Shown in pieces: positions 42,187-52,212 of a DNA stretch of 64,000 bases. Each line of letters starts with the position of its first letter. The first letter of the stretch is position 1. A program made the position numbers and the translations under genes. The DNA lies in contig JAAUPE010000016.1 in assembly GCA_012034595.1 (NCBI GenBank), positions 1-64,000 of the forward strand, given 5' to 3'. The notes under the pieces were generated by a model. That model was not told the DNA's origin. It saw only the letters and a program-made list of their open reading frames with translations, and did not search any database. The DNA is from Calothrix sp. CSU_2_0 (lineage in GTDB: Bacteria > Cyanobacteriota > Cyanobacteriia > Cyanobacteriales > Nostocaceae).

Positions 42187-44425
42187 TTACTTATCAGTCG
42201 CTTCTTGGAGAGCAAATCGATTTTGCCTTGTATAAGGAATATAAGTACTCGACGAAGTTGAAACCCCATTTGCAACAACCCCAATTAAGTTTAACTTAGT
42301 CAGCATTGCTGTAGCTTGGGCTAATTGGCTACGGGTGACATGACCAATACTTGCCACCATCACAGTACTGCGGCACGACGAACCCGTAAGTAAAGCATCA
42401 ACCAGTCCCAAAACTGGAGGTGCATCAATGATTACCAAATCGTAGTTCTCTTCAAATGCAGCCATTAACTGCTTCATCCGAGGAGAACTCAGGAGATTAG
42501 CTGGATCGGCTGGGATTGGTCCGGAAGTGAGAATATCAATAAATGATGAACCTGATGATTGCAGGCTAATTTGGCTGCTTAAATCACTATCACTTGCCAA
42601 TAAACTCGAAAGTCCTTGTTCGTTGGGGAGATTGAGTTGCTTGTGCAAACTGGGTTCCCGGAGATTTGCATCAATCAGCAGTACCCGCTTGTGCAACCGG
42701 GCAGCGCTCATCGCTAGCCCCAAAGCCAAAGCTGATTTACCATCATCGGGTAAAGCCGAAGTAATCATCAGCGATTTTAGCGAAGCAACCGTATTGAGAA
42801 GTTCAATATTCTTGTAAATCAAATCCAAAGATTCCCAACGGGGGGTGATTGCAAGACTTGAATCGTCCAAGGTGCTGTGGCTTCTGGTTTGCCAATGGTA
42901 ATTTAATGACGGATTCTCTAGTTCTAGCTGGTGGTAATTTGGGAGTTGTACCCAACAAAGGTAGAGCAATCTGTTTTTCTAACTCAGCAGTGGTGTGAAC
43001 CGAATCGTCAGAAGCTTCCCGCAATGCTGCTGTGATTCCACCCAAGATTAATCCGACTACCCCACCTAATAGCAGGTTTTGCTTGAGGAATGGACCCATA
43101 AACTCGCCTTTTTGGGGTTCTTCGACCACTTTCCAGTCAAATTGACCTTTATCGAGTTCCTGACGTAATTGCTGCTCGGTTTTCAACAGTTGCTCGTAGC
43201 GATCGCGGGTACGTTCTGCCGCAGGTTTGAGACGGTTGAATTCAGCTAGAAGTGCTGGGAAACGCTTTAAATCGTTGCGTAACTGTTCTTCTTTTTCTCC
43301 AAGGCTTTGGTCTCGTGCCCGTAAACCAAGTATATTAGTTTGATTTTCGACAAGTTGAGCTGCAAGGCTCAAATCTATCTGACTATCGTTTCCTTGACTG
43401 AGGATATTTTCTGCTGTTGCCGCAGCTACACCAGCATTTTGTCCCAAAGTTGCTCCAGCTTCTTGTTGCAGGAGTAGTTGTTGTCGCTGTCTTTCTTCAA
43501 CTAGCTTTCTGACGGTGGGAGCTTCTTCTGTAAACCGCAAACGTTCTTTTTCTAAGGCTAGGTCAGTTTTTTGAATTTCGTTGAGTAATGACTGGTAGCG
43601 AGTTGACTGACTTAGACGTGCCGAAACCAAAGCATTTTGCGGGGTACGTTTGAGTTGCCCTTGCAATGATTCGTAACGTGCGATCGCTTCTTGATATTGA
43701 GCGCGAACGTTGCGTCGATCTTGTTCTACGGTTGTGAGGGATTGCTCTAGGGTTTTAACTTGTGCTTCCGGATCGGTCAAATCTTGGGTTCTGCGGAACA
43801 GTAGCAGTCTCATATCCGATTCTTTGAGTTCTTTACGTACCTTCTCTAACTGCTCGTTGGTGCCTTTCAAACCATTTTTGAGACGCTCTTTCTGCTGTTC
43901 TTTGTTGTAATCTAGATAAACTTTTTGCAATACTTCGAGAACACGCTGGGTTCTGACTTCATCGCTATCTTTATATTGTACTAAGAAAATTTTGGTGGCG
44001 AGGTTGTCTTCTTTTTCCTTAATTTGGGACAGTACCAGGGAACGTTTAACTTTGGCAACCGTAAGAGTTGGATATTCACCTTTGAGTTCCTGGATGGCTT
44101 TTTCGATATGTACGCTGTTCCGCATCAGGTTAAGTTGGGTTGCCGTATCGATCTTAAAAATGGAGTCGATTGCTCGACTGGCATCGGTTTGAGCCGCAAC
44201 ATTATCCTGTCCTGAACTTCGATAGTTGGATTCTACGAGAAATTGCATCGAGCTTTCGTAAGTCGGTGCTGTTCTTTTGGTAATAAAACCTGCGATCGCC
44301 AGCGATGCGAGAAAAACCCCCAAAAACCAAGGAAATCTACGTACTAAAACTGCTAACAACTGCCCATATCCAGGGTCATTGTCAGCAGATGAATTTAAGG
44401 CTGGATTGACTGTGGTTTGAATCAC
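42187..44425 (-). pseudogene. Wzc-like polysaccharide biosynthesis tyrosine autokinase, apparently frameshifted
   Basis: ORF 42803..44425 has the Wzz region, ORF 42187..42969 the CpsD/BY-kinase region (SALPDDGKSALALGLA, RVLLIDANLREP, VIIDAPP). Frames join near 42865 as LANQKPQHL-DDSSLAITPRWESLDLIYKNIELL; combined length is 1 mod 3. Confidence 0.8.
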
Positions 44426-44450
44426 GTTTGCTTTCCCTCAGCGAACAAAG

Positions 44451-45551
44451 TCAATTTAATAATTGATATGATTTACAAGTTTGGTCGATTACTTGTTCGA
44501 CCTTGCCAAAAAATGCTTCTTCTGAAAAGTTAACTACCGCGTGGTTGCGGATGTTTTCATAGTTCCAATAGATTTCCCTGGATTCAAGTAAAGCTGTCTG
44601 TAAAGATTCTGGTGTTTGTCGTTTGAAAAATACACCTGTTTTTCCAGGTATTTGAGTATCTAAAACTCCACCCGCTCCGAATGCAATCACGGGTGTTCCA
44701 CTAGCATTTGCTTCGACTGGAACTAATCCATAATCCTCCAACGCTGCCACGATAACCGATTTAGCGTTAGCAAACAACTGAGTGCGTTGTAAATCAGTCA
44801 CATGCCCGACAAATTCGATATTGTTTAAGGCTTTTGATTGCAAGCGTTCCCGCTCCGGACCATTCCCCGATATCAACAGTCGCCAACCCAGCCAGTTAAA
44901 AGCTTCGACTATTATATCAAGGCGTTTGTAGCTAATCATCCGCGCTGAAGCCAGATAATATTCGTCTTTGCGATCGCTAAACAAAAATTTGCTTGTATCT
45001 ATTGGATAATTGATGACGATCGCTTTTTTGCCGTAGATGCTCTTAATTCTCCGGGCAACGACGCTGGAATTTGCAATATAAAGGTCTGGTTCTTGCGCGT
45101 ATTTTAAGTCAACATTACGCATCATTTGAAAGACATGTTCGATCAAAGGAGCGAAGTAGCGATAGTCCCCGTATTCACGCAAATATGTTTCTGTATCCCA
45201 CAAAAATCTAGTGACGTTGTGACAAAAACAAATGTGTCTTGCTGTTGGTTTTTTACGTACAGCTTTAGCAAAACTGGTACTGCTGCTGATAATTAAATCG
45301 TAATCTTGCAGATTTAAAGTCCGAAATGCTGGAAAATAAAGCGGAGCCATCAACCGAAAGTATTTAGTAGCACCTGGGATTTTTTGTAAAAATGTTGTGT
45401 TAACAGCGCGATCGCCTAAATCAATGGTTTCTTCTTGGTTATATAAAGAGGTAAATATATCAGCTTTGGGATAACGTTTACAGAGTAGTTCAAATACGCG
45501 CTCTGCCCCACCTTTTTGAGTTAGATAATCATGGACTAGAGCAATTTTCAT
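44451..45551 (-). CDS. Glycosyltransferase family 4-like
   Basis: MKIALVHDYLTQKGGAERVFELL; C-terminal LEDYGLVPVEANASGTPVIAFGAGG. Confidence 0.92.
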   Translation of the reverse strand: MKIALVHDYLTQKGGAERVFELLCKRYPKADIFTSLYNQEETIDLGDRAVNTTFLQKIPGATKYFRLMAPLYFPAFRTLNLQDYDLIISSSTSFAKAVRKKPTARHICFCHNVTRFLWDTETYLREYGDYRYFAPLIEHVFQMMRNVDLKYAQEPDLYIANSSVVARRIKSIYGKKAIVINYPIDTSKFLFSDRKDEYYLASARMISYKRLDIIVEAFNWLGWRLLISGNGPERERLQSKALNNIEFVGHVTDLQRTQLFANAKSVIVAALEDYGLVPVEANASGTPVIAFGAGGVLDTQIPGKTGVFFKRQTPESLQTALLESREIYWNYENIRNHAVVNFSEEAFFGKVEQVIDQTCKSYQLLN

Positions 45552-45816
45552 TCTTGTTTACCCTAATTTTATATAGTTTTAAATTTAATATCAGATAGTT
45601 TTCTTGTTTTTTATACTCAGTATATTAGCTGAAATTTATCAAAGAAAACCTGTATTAATTTGAGAGTACAGCGATTCGCCACAGCAAATGTTTATATATC
45701 ATAATATTCTGTTGAATGGCTTGGTGTTGATAATTTAGGTATTTCACCAATATTTCAAACTTCAATCGTCAAATCTAAACAATTGCTGAAAAATGCGAAC
45801 CGCGACTCAATTATTC

Positions 45817-47130
45817 TCAACCCACTGCTGCTACAACTTTACCTGTCGGGAAATAAGCATTTTGTTCGGCACGCAGTTTGTCACATAGCCTGCCTGCTGG
45901 GAGTTCTACGTCGTCGTAGGTCAAAACTGTATCTTTGGGGACATCGCGTTTGAGGCGACATCCTTCGGCTAATCCCATTGGTAAGAGATTTTCTGCTTGG
46001 GTGATGTGAGATTTTTCACACTGACCATAACTCATATAATCTCCAATCCCATCTAGTGTTTCTCCAGCTTTCAGGTCAATTTTGGCGGTGGTGACAACAT
46101 CAACTAAAGGCGCACCCAATGGTGTGAGGACATAATCTTTGAATAAAACAACGCGGGCTACAGATAGGGGAACTTCAAAGTGGCAGAGGTGATAGGGAGT
46201 GTAGAAGCTATATAGTGGACCTTCTCCTAGCTTATATAAATCAAGGTAATGGCGCTGTTTGGGGTCATCGTGGGTGGCAAATACAAATACTCCAGGACTT
46301 GGCTTTGCACCAACTACATAATCGACGATGCCGCCCAATTCTTTGAGTTGGTCAACATCATACATTTTAGTCATTTCATCAACATGACCATCGAAGTTAT
46401 AGCCCAACATTCCTCGTTTGGCGACTGTCATGCCTGTAGCATTGGCAACAAGTGTTTGCTCAAAGGAGATTTTTGTGCCATCAGCAAAGCTTGTCACCAT
46501 GCTGGGATTTTGTCCCCAACGTTTGGCAAATGATTCTTGGGTGGTGGGATTACGATAGGCATCCTGTAGTCCTTTGATGTTGCCGCACAGGAGTGGGGTT
46601 AAACCAATACTTTTCACAAATCTGTATAAGTTGAGTTCAACTCCTGGTTGATCCCCATCACAAGCTGTAAGAATGACCCCGGCTTTATCAGCGTACACTT
46701 TCAGAATCGCTCCAATAGTAGCATCTAGTTCGGCATTCATCATGACCACATGTTTGCGATGGTTGATGGCTTCCATGACGATATGAGCGCCAAATTCCAC
46801 TGCACCTGTAACTTCCACTAAGGCATCAATACCTGCGGCATGACATAATAGCGTTGCATCTTCGCACACTGCATATTCGCCATGTGCGATCGCGTTTTCC
46901 AATTCACCCACCGTAGAGACGGTTTTCGGATTCAAAATCCCAGCTTCACTGTAAGCACGTTGGGCTTTATCCAGATTGCGGTTAGAAACTGCCACAAGTT
47001 CCATACCTGGAACCGAATTAATAATTTGATTAGCAATTCCTCGTCCCATAAAGCCAGCACCAATCATGCCAACTTTAACTGGATTACCTGCTTCTTGTCT
47101 GGCTTTTAATGCCCGATCGACGATAATCAT
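45817..47130 (-). CDS. NAD(P)-binding oxidoreductase with C-terminal SAF-like domain (homoserine dehydrogenase-like)
   Basis: KVGMIGAGFMGRGIANQI Rossmann motif; C-terminal SAF-like LKRDVPKDTVLTYDDVELP. Confidence 0.8.
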   Translation of the reverse strand: MIIVDRALKARQEAGNPVKVGMIGAGFMGRGIANQIINSVPGMELVAVSNRNLDKAQRAYSEAGILNPKTVSTVGELENAIAHGEYAVCEDATLLCHAAGIDALVEVTGAVEFGAHIVMEAINHRKHVVMMNAELDATIGAILKVYADKAGVILTACDGDQPGVELNLYRFVKSIGLTPLLCGNIKGLQDAYRNPTTQESFAKRWGQNPSMVTSFADGTKISFEQTLVANATGMTVAKRGMLGYNFDGHVDEMTKMYDVDQLKELGGIVDYVVGAKPSPGVFVFATHDDPKQRHYLDLYKLGEGPLYSFYTPYHLCHFEVPLSVARVVLFKDYVLTPLGAPLVDVVTTAKIDLKAGETLDGIGDYMSYGQCEKSHITQAENLLPMGLAEGCRLKRDVPKDTVLTYDDVELPAGRLCDKLRAEQNAYFPTGKVVAAVG

Positions 47131-47382
47131 TTGAAGACTCCTTATTTTTTTATTGTTGGATTAGGGTACAGGTGAAAAACCTGATTTAGGTCTCAGTTCC
47201 CAAACAAATATTGTTTGACTGAAGTGCTGGCAAAATAACTCAGAGTCCAGTCGTCGATATGCTTGGTAATTCTTTCAGAAACATTTATAAAGATAAAATT
47301 GCCGCTATGAGGAAGTAAGATTATTTATCATTACTGAACCTCGAACCAATTTCAAATTATGCATACTCAACCAGTGTGGGAT

Positions 47383-47982
47383 TTAGCGAGTACCTCCCAC
47401 ACTCATCATTCTCAAAAGGGGCCAGTTTGAATCTTTTTCAGAAATTTCTGTGACTTCCTGGGGCCATTTAATCTTAAAAAATGGGTCGTTATAACGTAAA
47501 CCCCGTTCATAACCAGGAGTATAGAATTCGCCAACTTGATACACAACCTCTGCTCCATCGGTTAAAGTTTGATAACCGTGGGCAAACATTTCGGGAATGT
47601 ACAAGGCACGACGATTATCATCAGTTAGTTCAACCCCAAAGTGCTGTAAAAAAGTTGGAGATTCTGGACGCATATCAATAATTACGTCGTAGATAGCACC
47701 TTTGTTACAGCGGACTAATTTTGTTTCTGCTGCGGGTGAAATTTGATAGTGCATTCCTCGCAGTGTGCCTTTTTTGTGATTGAATGAAAAGTTACATTGG
47801 GCAACTGTGGGTTTAAGACCATGTGCTTCAAAATCTTGAGCACAAAAAGACCTAGCAAAAAAACCACGATGGTCATGCTTTAGTTCTAAATCAATCACAA
47901 ATGCGCCTTTTATATCTGTTTCTGTAAATATCATGGTCAATTCATTCCTGCGTAAATTCCTATATGTTCTCCGTAATATCAA
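47383..47982 (-). CDS. rfbC: dTDP-4-dehydrorhamnose 3,5-epimerase family protein
   Basis: FARSFCAQDFEAHGL, QCNFSFNHKKGTLRGMHYQ, YDVIIDMRPESPTF. Confidence 0.92.
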   Translation of the reverse strand: MILRRTYRNLRRNELTMIFTETDIKGAFVIDLELKHDHRGFFARSFCAQDFEAHGLKPTVAQCNFSFNHKKGTLRGMHYQISPAAETKLVRCNKGAIYDVIIDMRPESPTFLQHFGVELTDDNRRALYIPEMFAHGYQTLTDGAEVVYQVGEFYTPGYERGLRYNDPFFKIKWPQEVTEISEKDSNWPLLRMMSVGGTR

Positions 47983-48471
47983 TTAATATTACGCAGCCAA
48001 TCCGATCTCAAAATTAAGTAAAAAAATTGGCTCTTCCGTAGGTGTCATGCTGAACTTAACAGCAAGGCTTGTGGGCAGTTACAACCTGTTTTTTCCCCAA
48101 AGGCTCAAAAGCCAAGACCAAAAGAAATCTGAGCTATTTTATAAACGTTTGTAGCATAACAAATGAAGAACCAAAAAATTTGATTCCAAATCACTACTTA
48201 AGTAATAGTTTACATCTGACTCGGAATCGATTTGATGTTGATTTTACTGATTTTATGAAGTTTATGTAATACATTTGCTAGATCGAATGTCAGTATACTC
48301 CCATACAAACAAAAATCTCTTGAAAATGCAGCATAAACTAAAGCAGTCAGTATAATTCGTAATACCTGCTAATCACGCAAAGTAAGCTATGCTGTTGGCA
48401 ATTTGCAAGTGAGTTTTCCACATTCCGCACTATTCATCATGACAATTAGGTATTTTTTTACTTGGATCGCT

Positions 48472-49548
48472 CTAATAATGTTCAAGCTGCATGAACTGCT
48501 TAATTTGATGTTGGGTCTTTTGTTGCATATCACAGCCTTCTTTCCAAGCTTTAGTCCAATCAACAATCCAAGCTAAAGCTGTGGGTAAATCTAATTGGGG
48601 TTTCCAATTAATTTGAGTTCTGGCTTTAGAGCAATCCAAGGTCAACAAATTGGCTTCATGGGGTTCAACTCCACTATATTGAGTCCAATGAACATCTTCA
48701 CCCCAAAACTGCTGAAGTTGTTGTACTATCCAAGCTACGGTTTTCACTCCTGACTCATTAGGTCCAAAATTCCAGCCTCCACAATAAAGTGAACCTTGAG
48801 TAAATAGTTTTTCAGCCAGCATTAAGTAACCATTCAGGGGTTCGAGAACATGCTGCCAAGGGCGCACTGCTTGAGGATTCCTAATTATGACTTCCTTCCC
48901 TGAAAGCCAAGCATTGAGAATATCAGGAATAAGTCGATCTTTAGCCCAATCTCCTCCGCCAATTACATTGCCAGCTCTAACACTAGCTATCGCTACCCCG
49001 TGTTGCGAGTAATTATTTGGGTTGAAGAATGATTGTCGATAGGCTGTAGTAACTAATTCAGCACATCCTTTACTACTACTATAGGGATCGTATCCCCCCA
49101 TAGCATCAGTTTCTCGGTAGCCCCAAACCCATTCTCGATTTTCATAACACTTATCAGAAGTAACTGAAACCACTGCTCTGACGCTGGGTACATTCCGTAC
49201 TGCTTCCAACAAGTTCACTGTCCCCATAATGTTCACGGCATAGGTGTCCACTGGGTTGCAGTAAGATTCGCGTACCAATGCCTGAGCTGCCATGTGGATG
49301 ACAATATCGGGCTGGTAGCTTTCCATCACTTGCTGGAGAAAATCTAAATCTTTGATATCTCCTACTACTGATTTCATTCCATCAGAAACATTTGCTAACT
49401 CAAATAGATTTAAATTTGTGGGAGAGGTTAAAGCATAACCACATACCTCAGCACCTAACATTTGCAACCATAGAGATAACCAACTACCTTTAAAGCCTGT
49501 ATGTCCCGTAACAAAAACTTTTTTTTTCAGCCAAAAATTTGATTCCAT
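48472..49548 (-). CDS. rfbG: CDP-glucose 4,6-dehydratase
   Basis: KKVFVTGHTGFKGSWLSLWLQMLGA, SSSKGCAELVTTAYRQSFF, PWQHVLEPLNGYL. Confidence 0.93.
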   Translation of the reverse strand: MESNFWLKKKVFVTGHTGFKGSWLSLWLQMLGAEVCGYALTSPTNLNLFELANVSDGMKSVVGDIKDLDFLQQVMESYQPDIVIHMAAQALVRESYCNPVDTYAVNIMGTVNLLEAVRNVPSVRAVVSVTSDKCYENREWVWGYRETDAMGGYDPYSSSKGCAELVTTAYRQSFFNPNNYSQHGVAIASVRAGNVIGGGDWAKDRLIPDILNAWLSGKEVIIRNPQAVRPWQHVLEPLNGYLMLAEKLFTQGSLYCGGWNFGPNESGVKTVAWIVQQLQQFWGEDVHWTQYSGVEPHEANLLTLDCSKARTQINWKPQLDLPTALAWIVDWTKAWKEGCDMQQKTQHQIKQFMQLEHY

Positions 49549-49666
49549 TAGACAAATTATCCTAGTGCAAGACGGCGTAAATAAACTACTTATTCTAAAT
49601 CAATAAAACCTGATACCGTTTTGATATAACCAATGGAAGTATTTTTACTCATCTACTTACGAGTAG

Positions 49667-49912
49667 TCAAATAGGAACTGGATATATCAAGGTTTTAACA
49701 AGATAACGCTTGGACGGAGTAAGTTCGTAATATTCGCCACGGAAGGGTACAATTTTTGCTTTGGGGTCAACTCCACCTTTTTTCGCAATGCGATCTCCCG
49801 CGCAATTAATTAAGAAGCGAGTCTCAAAGGTTCCGTTATTGGTTTCGAGGATTTGATTTTTACCACTGAGAACTATCCGCAAAACTTTGGTGTTGAGACG
49901 CAAATCATGCTA
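49667..49912 (-). pseudogene. lhgO: Fragment of L-2-hydroxyglutarate oxidase-like FAD protein
   Basis: FLINCAGDRIAKKGGVDPKAKIVPFRGEYYELTPSKRYLVKTLIYPVPI; only about 80 residues remain. Confidence 0.75.
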
Positions 49913-50043
49913 ACAATAAAAAAGTAGCTTTTTTCTAAATATCATCTCAACTTTGAATTTATTCTTATGAACACAGAATTAATTAACACCAAAACTTTTG
50001 ATTTTAATCTCTCTATCTAACTACATAACTAATAACTAATTAG

Positions 50044-50817
50044 TTACCAAATCTTCCAAGGTGCCTGACCTTTTTGCCACAAGTTATCAAGATAATTCTT
50101 ATCACGTAGAGTATCCATCGGTTGCCAAAAACCATGATGTTTGAATGCTGATAGCTGTTCTTTTTCAGCTAATTTTTCTAGTGGTTCTTGTTCCCAAACC
50201 GTGGAGTCACCATCAATCAAATCAATGACTTCGGGTTCTAAAACAAAATATCCACCGTTAATCCAAGCACCATCACCTTCGGGTTTCTCGCGGAAACTGG
50301 AAATTTTGGTTTGTTCTTGTCCCAATACGATCGCACCAAAACGTCCTGGTGGTTGAACTGCTGTTAATGTTCCTAAAGTTTTTTGCTCTTTGTGGAATTT
50401 AATCAATTCTGTAATGTTAACATTGCAAACACCATCACCATAGGTAAAGCAGAAAGTCTCATTACCAACATGTTCGCGAACTCGCTTTAATCTTCCACCT
50501 GTCATGGTGGTATCCCCTGTATTCACCAAGGTAACACGCCAAGGTTCCGCATTCCCTGCATGTACGTTCATTTGATTAAACCGCATATCAAAAGTTACGT
50601 CGGACATGTGCAAGAAGTAATTTGCAAAATACTCTTTAATCACATAACCTTTGTAACCGCAACAAATAATAAAATCTTCAATCCCATGAGTAGAATAGGT
50701 TTTCATTATGTGCCATAATATTGGCTTACCTCCTACTTCCACCATTGGTTTTGGTTTGACGCTAGTTTCTTCACTCAGACGTGTACCGAGTCCTCCAGCC
50801 AAAATCACTGCTTTCAT
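50044..50817 (-). CDS. rfbF: Glucose-1-phosphate cytidylyltransferase
   Basis: [41 protein letters not shown]. Confidence 0.96.
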   Translation of the reverse strand: MKAVILAGGLGTRLSEETSVKPKPMVEVGGKPILWHIMKTYSTHGIEDFIICCGYKGYVIKEYFANYFLHMSDVTFDMRFNQMNVHAGNAEPWRVTLVNTGDTTMTGGRLKRVREHVGNETFCFTYGDGVCNVNITELIKFHKEQKTLGTLTAVQPPGRFGAIVLGQEQTKISSFREKPEGDGAWINGGYFVLEPEVIDLIDGDSTVWEQEPLEKLAEKEQLSAFKHHGFWQPMDTLRDKNYLDNLWQKGQAPWKIW

Positions 50818-52051
50818 GAGAATGCCTTTGAGTTTCTAAGTAGATGATTTTTTTAGCTTTGCCCTGCACAAATGATAAAGTGCTATTTCAACAGCTAATA
50901 AGTAAGTTTGGATAGTTGCCAAAAGTTGAGCATTGAGTAATTTTTGTTGACTCTGGCGACTTTTAGCTTAGAAATACGTTATTGATGTTTGCCATTGATG
51001 GCAGTTACAATATTTGGATTTCTAAGTATATAATCTAACCGTATTTCTACACTTATTTGTAAAGGCAAGATAAATTAAGTTATTTTATCTATGAAAAAAT
51101 TGAAAAGCTTTATGGCACTGATAAATTTGAGCTTTTACTAGATTCAAGTTTATTACTCAATAGTTAATCAGTTATGAAAATAATTTTGGTTCTTTGGATA
51201 GGTGTTACGCTGAACTATGCCAACGGAGCAAACATATTATTCGTTTCCCACTGAGTATATTTATTTTCTCAAAATATAAATAAAAACCCCGATTTTTCTC
51301 AATATAAATACGGAAACAAAATTATTTAGGTTTAAATAATCACGAAAAACAGCAGATGATTTTTTCAAAAATCACAAATAATTCAACATTGCGATCGCAA
51401 TTCAATATTGGAGAGCTTTTCAATTTATCAAAAAATTAAAATTGTCAACCGTAATAAAAACTCTCATTGATGTTTAGATTACAAAATTAATTTCGGGCTA
51501 ATTTATCAGTAAAAAAATAACGCAATAATAAGCCTTTCAGAGGTATAGATAGTATAATTTATACGCCTCCCGTGAGTATTCAGAATATCCCATCTTGAAA
51601 GTGTTGTGAATCTTGCCACCGGGGAGAATCCCCGTGGCAAAGTTCACATCAATCCGTACGCTATTTTTATTTTGTCAAGCTTTGCTGACATTCTTAACAT
51701 ATGAAGCTTTAATAATTTAAATAATAGTTGAGTCAAGCTATTATCTAGACTTATTGGACTTCATCAAGGATGAAACTAAAGCCGAAATCCTGCAAAGGTT
51801 CTCGGAATTGCGGTGGACTTCAGTTCCAAGCCCCACCCTCGCGGATGAGTGCTAACGCACGAAGTAGCAGGGTTGGGTAATTGACGAATGGAAATGAAAT
51901 GAGAGAGTTAGAGATAGGACGATAAATATCCGGACGTATTTTAGATATGGTCGGACATTGTGGTGACAATATGTAAACTTCAAAACACAAAATTAGGACG
52001 ATAAATTAAGTACCACCAAGGGTCGCCGCTACCAGATTGGAAGTCAGCACT

Positions 52052-52091
52052 CATTGGTGTCAACTTCAGCTAAATTCCTTTTACCATCTAG
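52052..52091. repeat. 40-bp dispersed repeat, copy 2
   Basis: cattggtgtcaacttcagctaaattccttttaccatctag. Confidence 0.8.
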
Positions 52092-52212
52092 CTGGAAATA
52101 CTTGCTTCGAGGCTCTAGCCTCCAGTCGTTATTAGGAGGCTGGAGCTAGGCTGTTAACTTTCTTTTGGCTAATAAGCTAACCGCTCGGAGTATAGTTCGA
52201 TCTGGAATTTGT

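Noticed and set aside
51900-52060. Possible Tn7/CAST-like end (gacaatatgtaaact, two copies of aggacgataaat)
   Set aside because: Motifs too few and irregular, with no tns or cas12k genes in the window.
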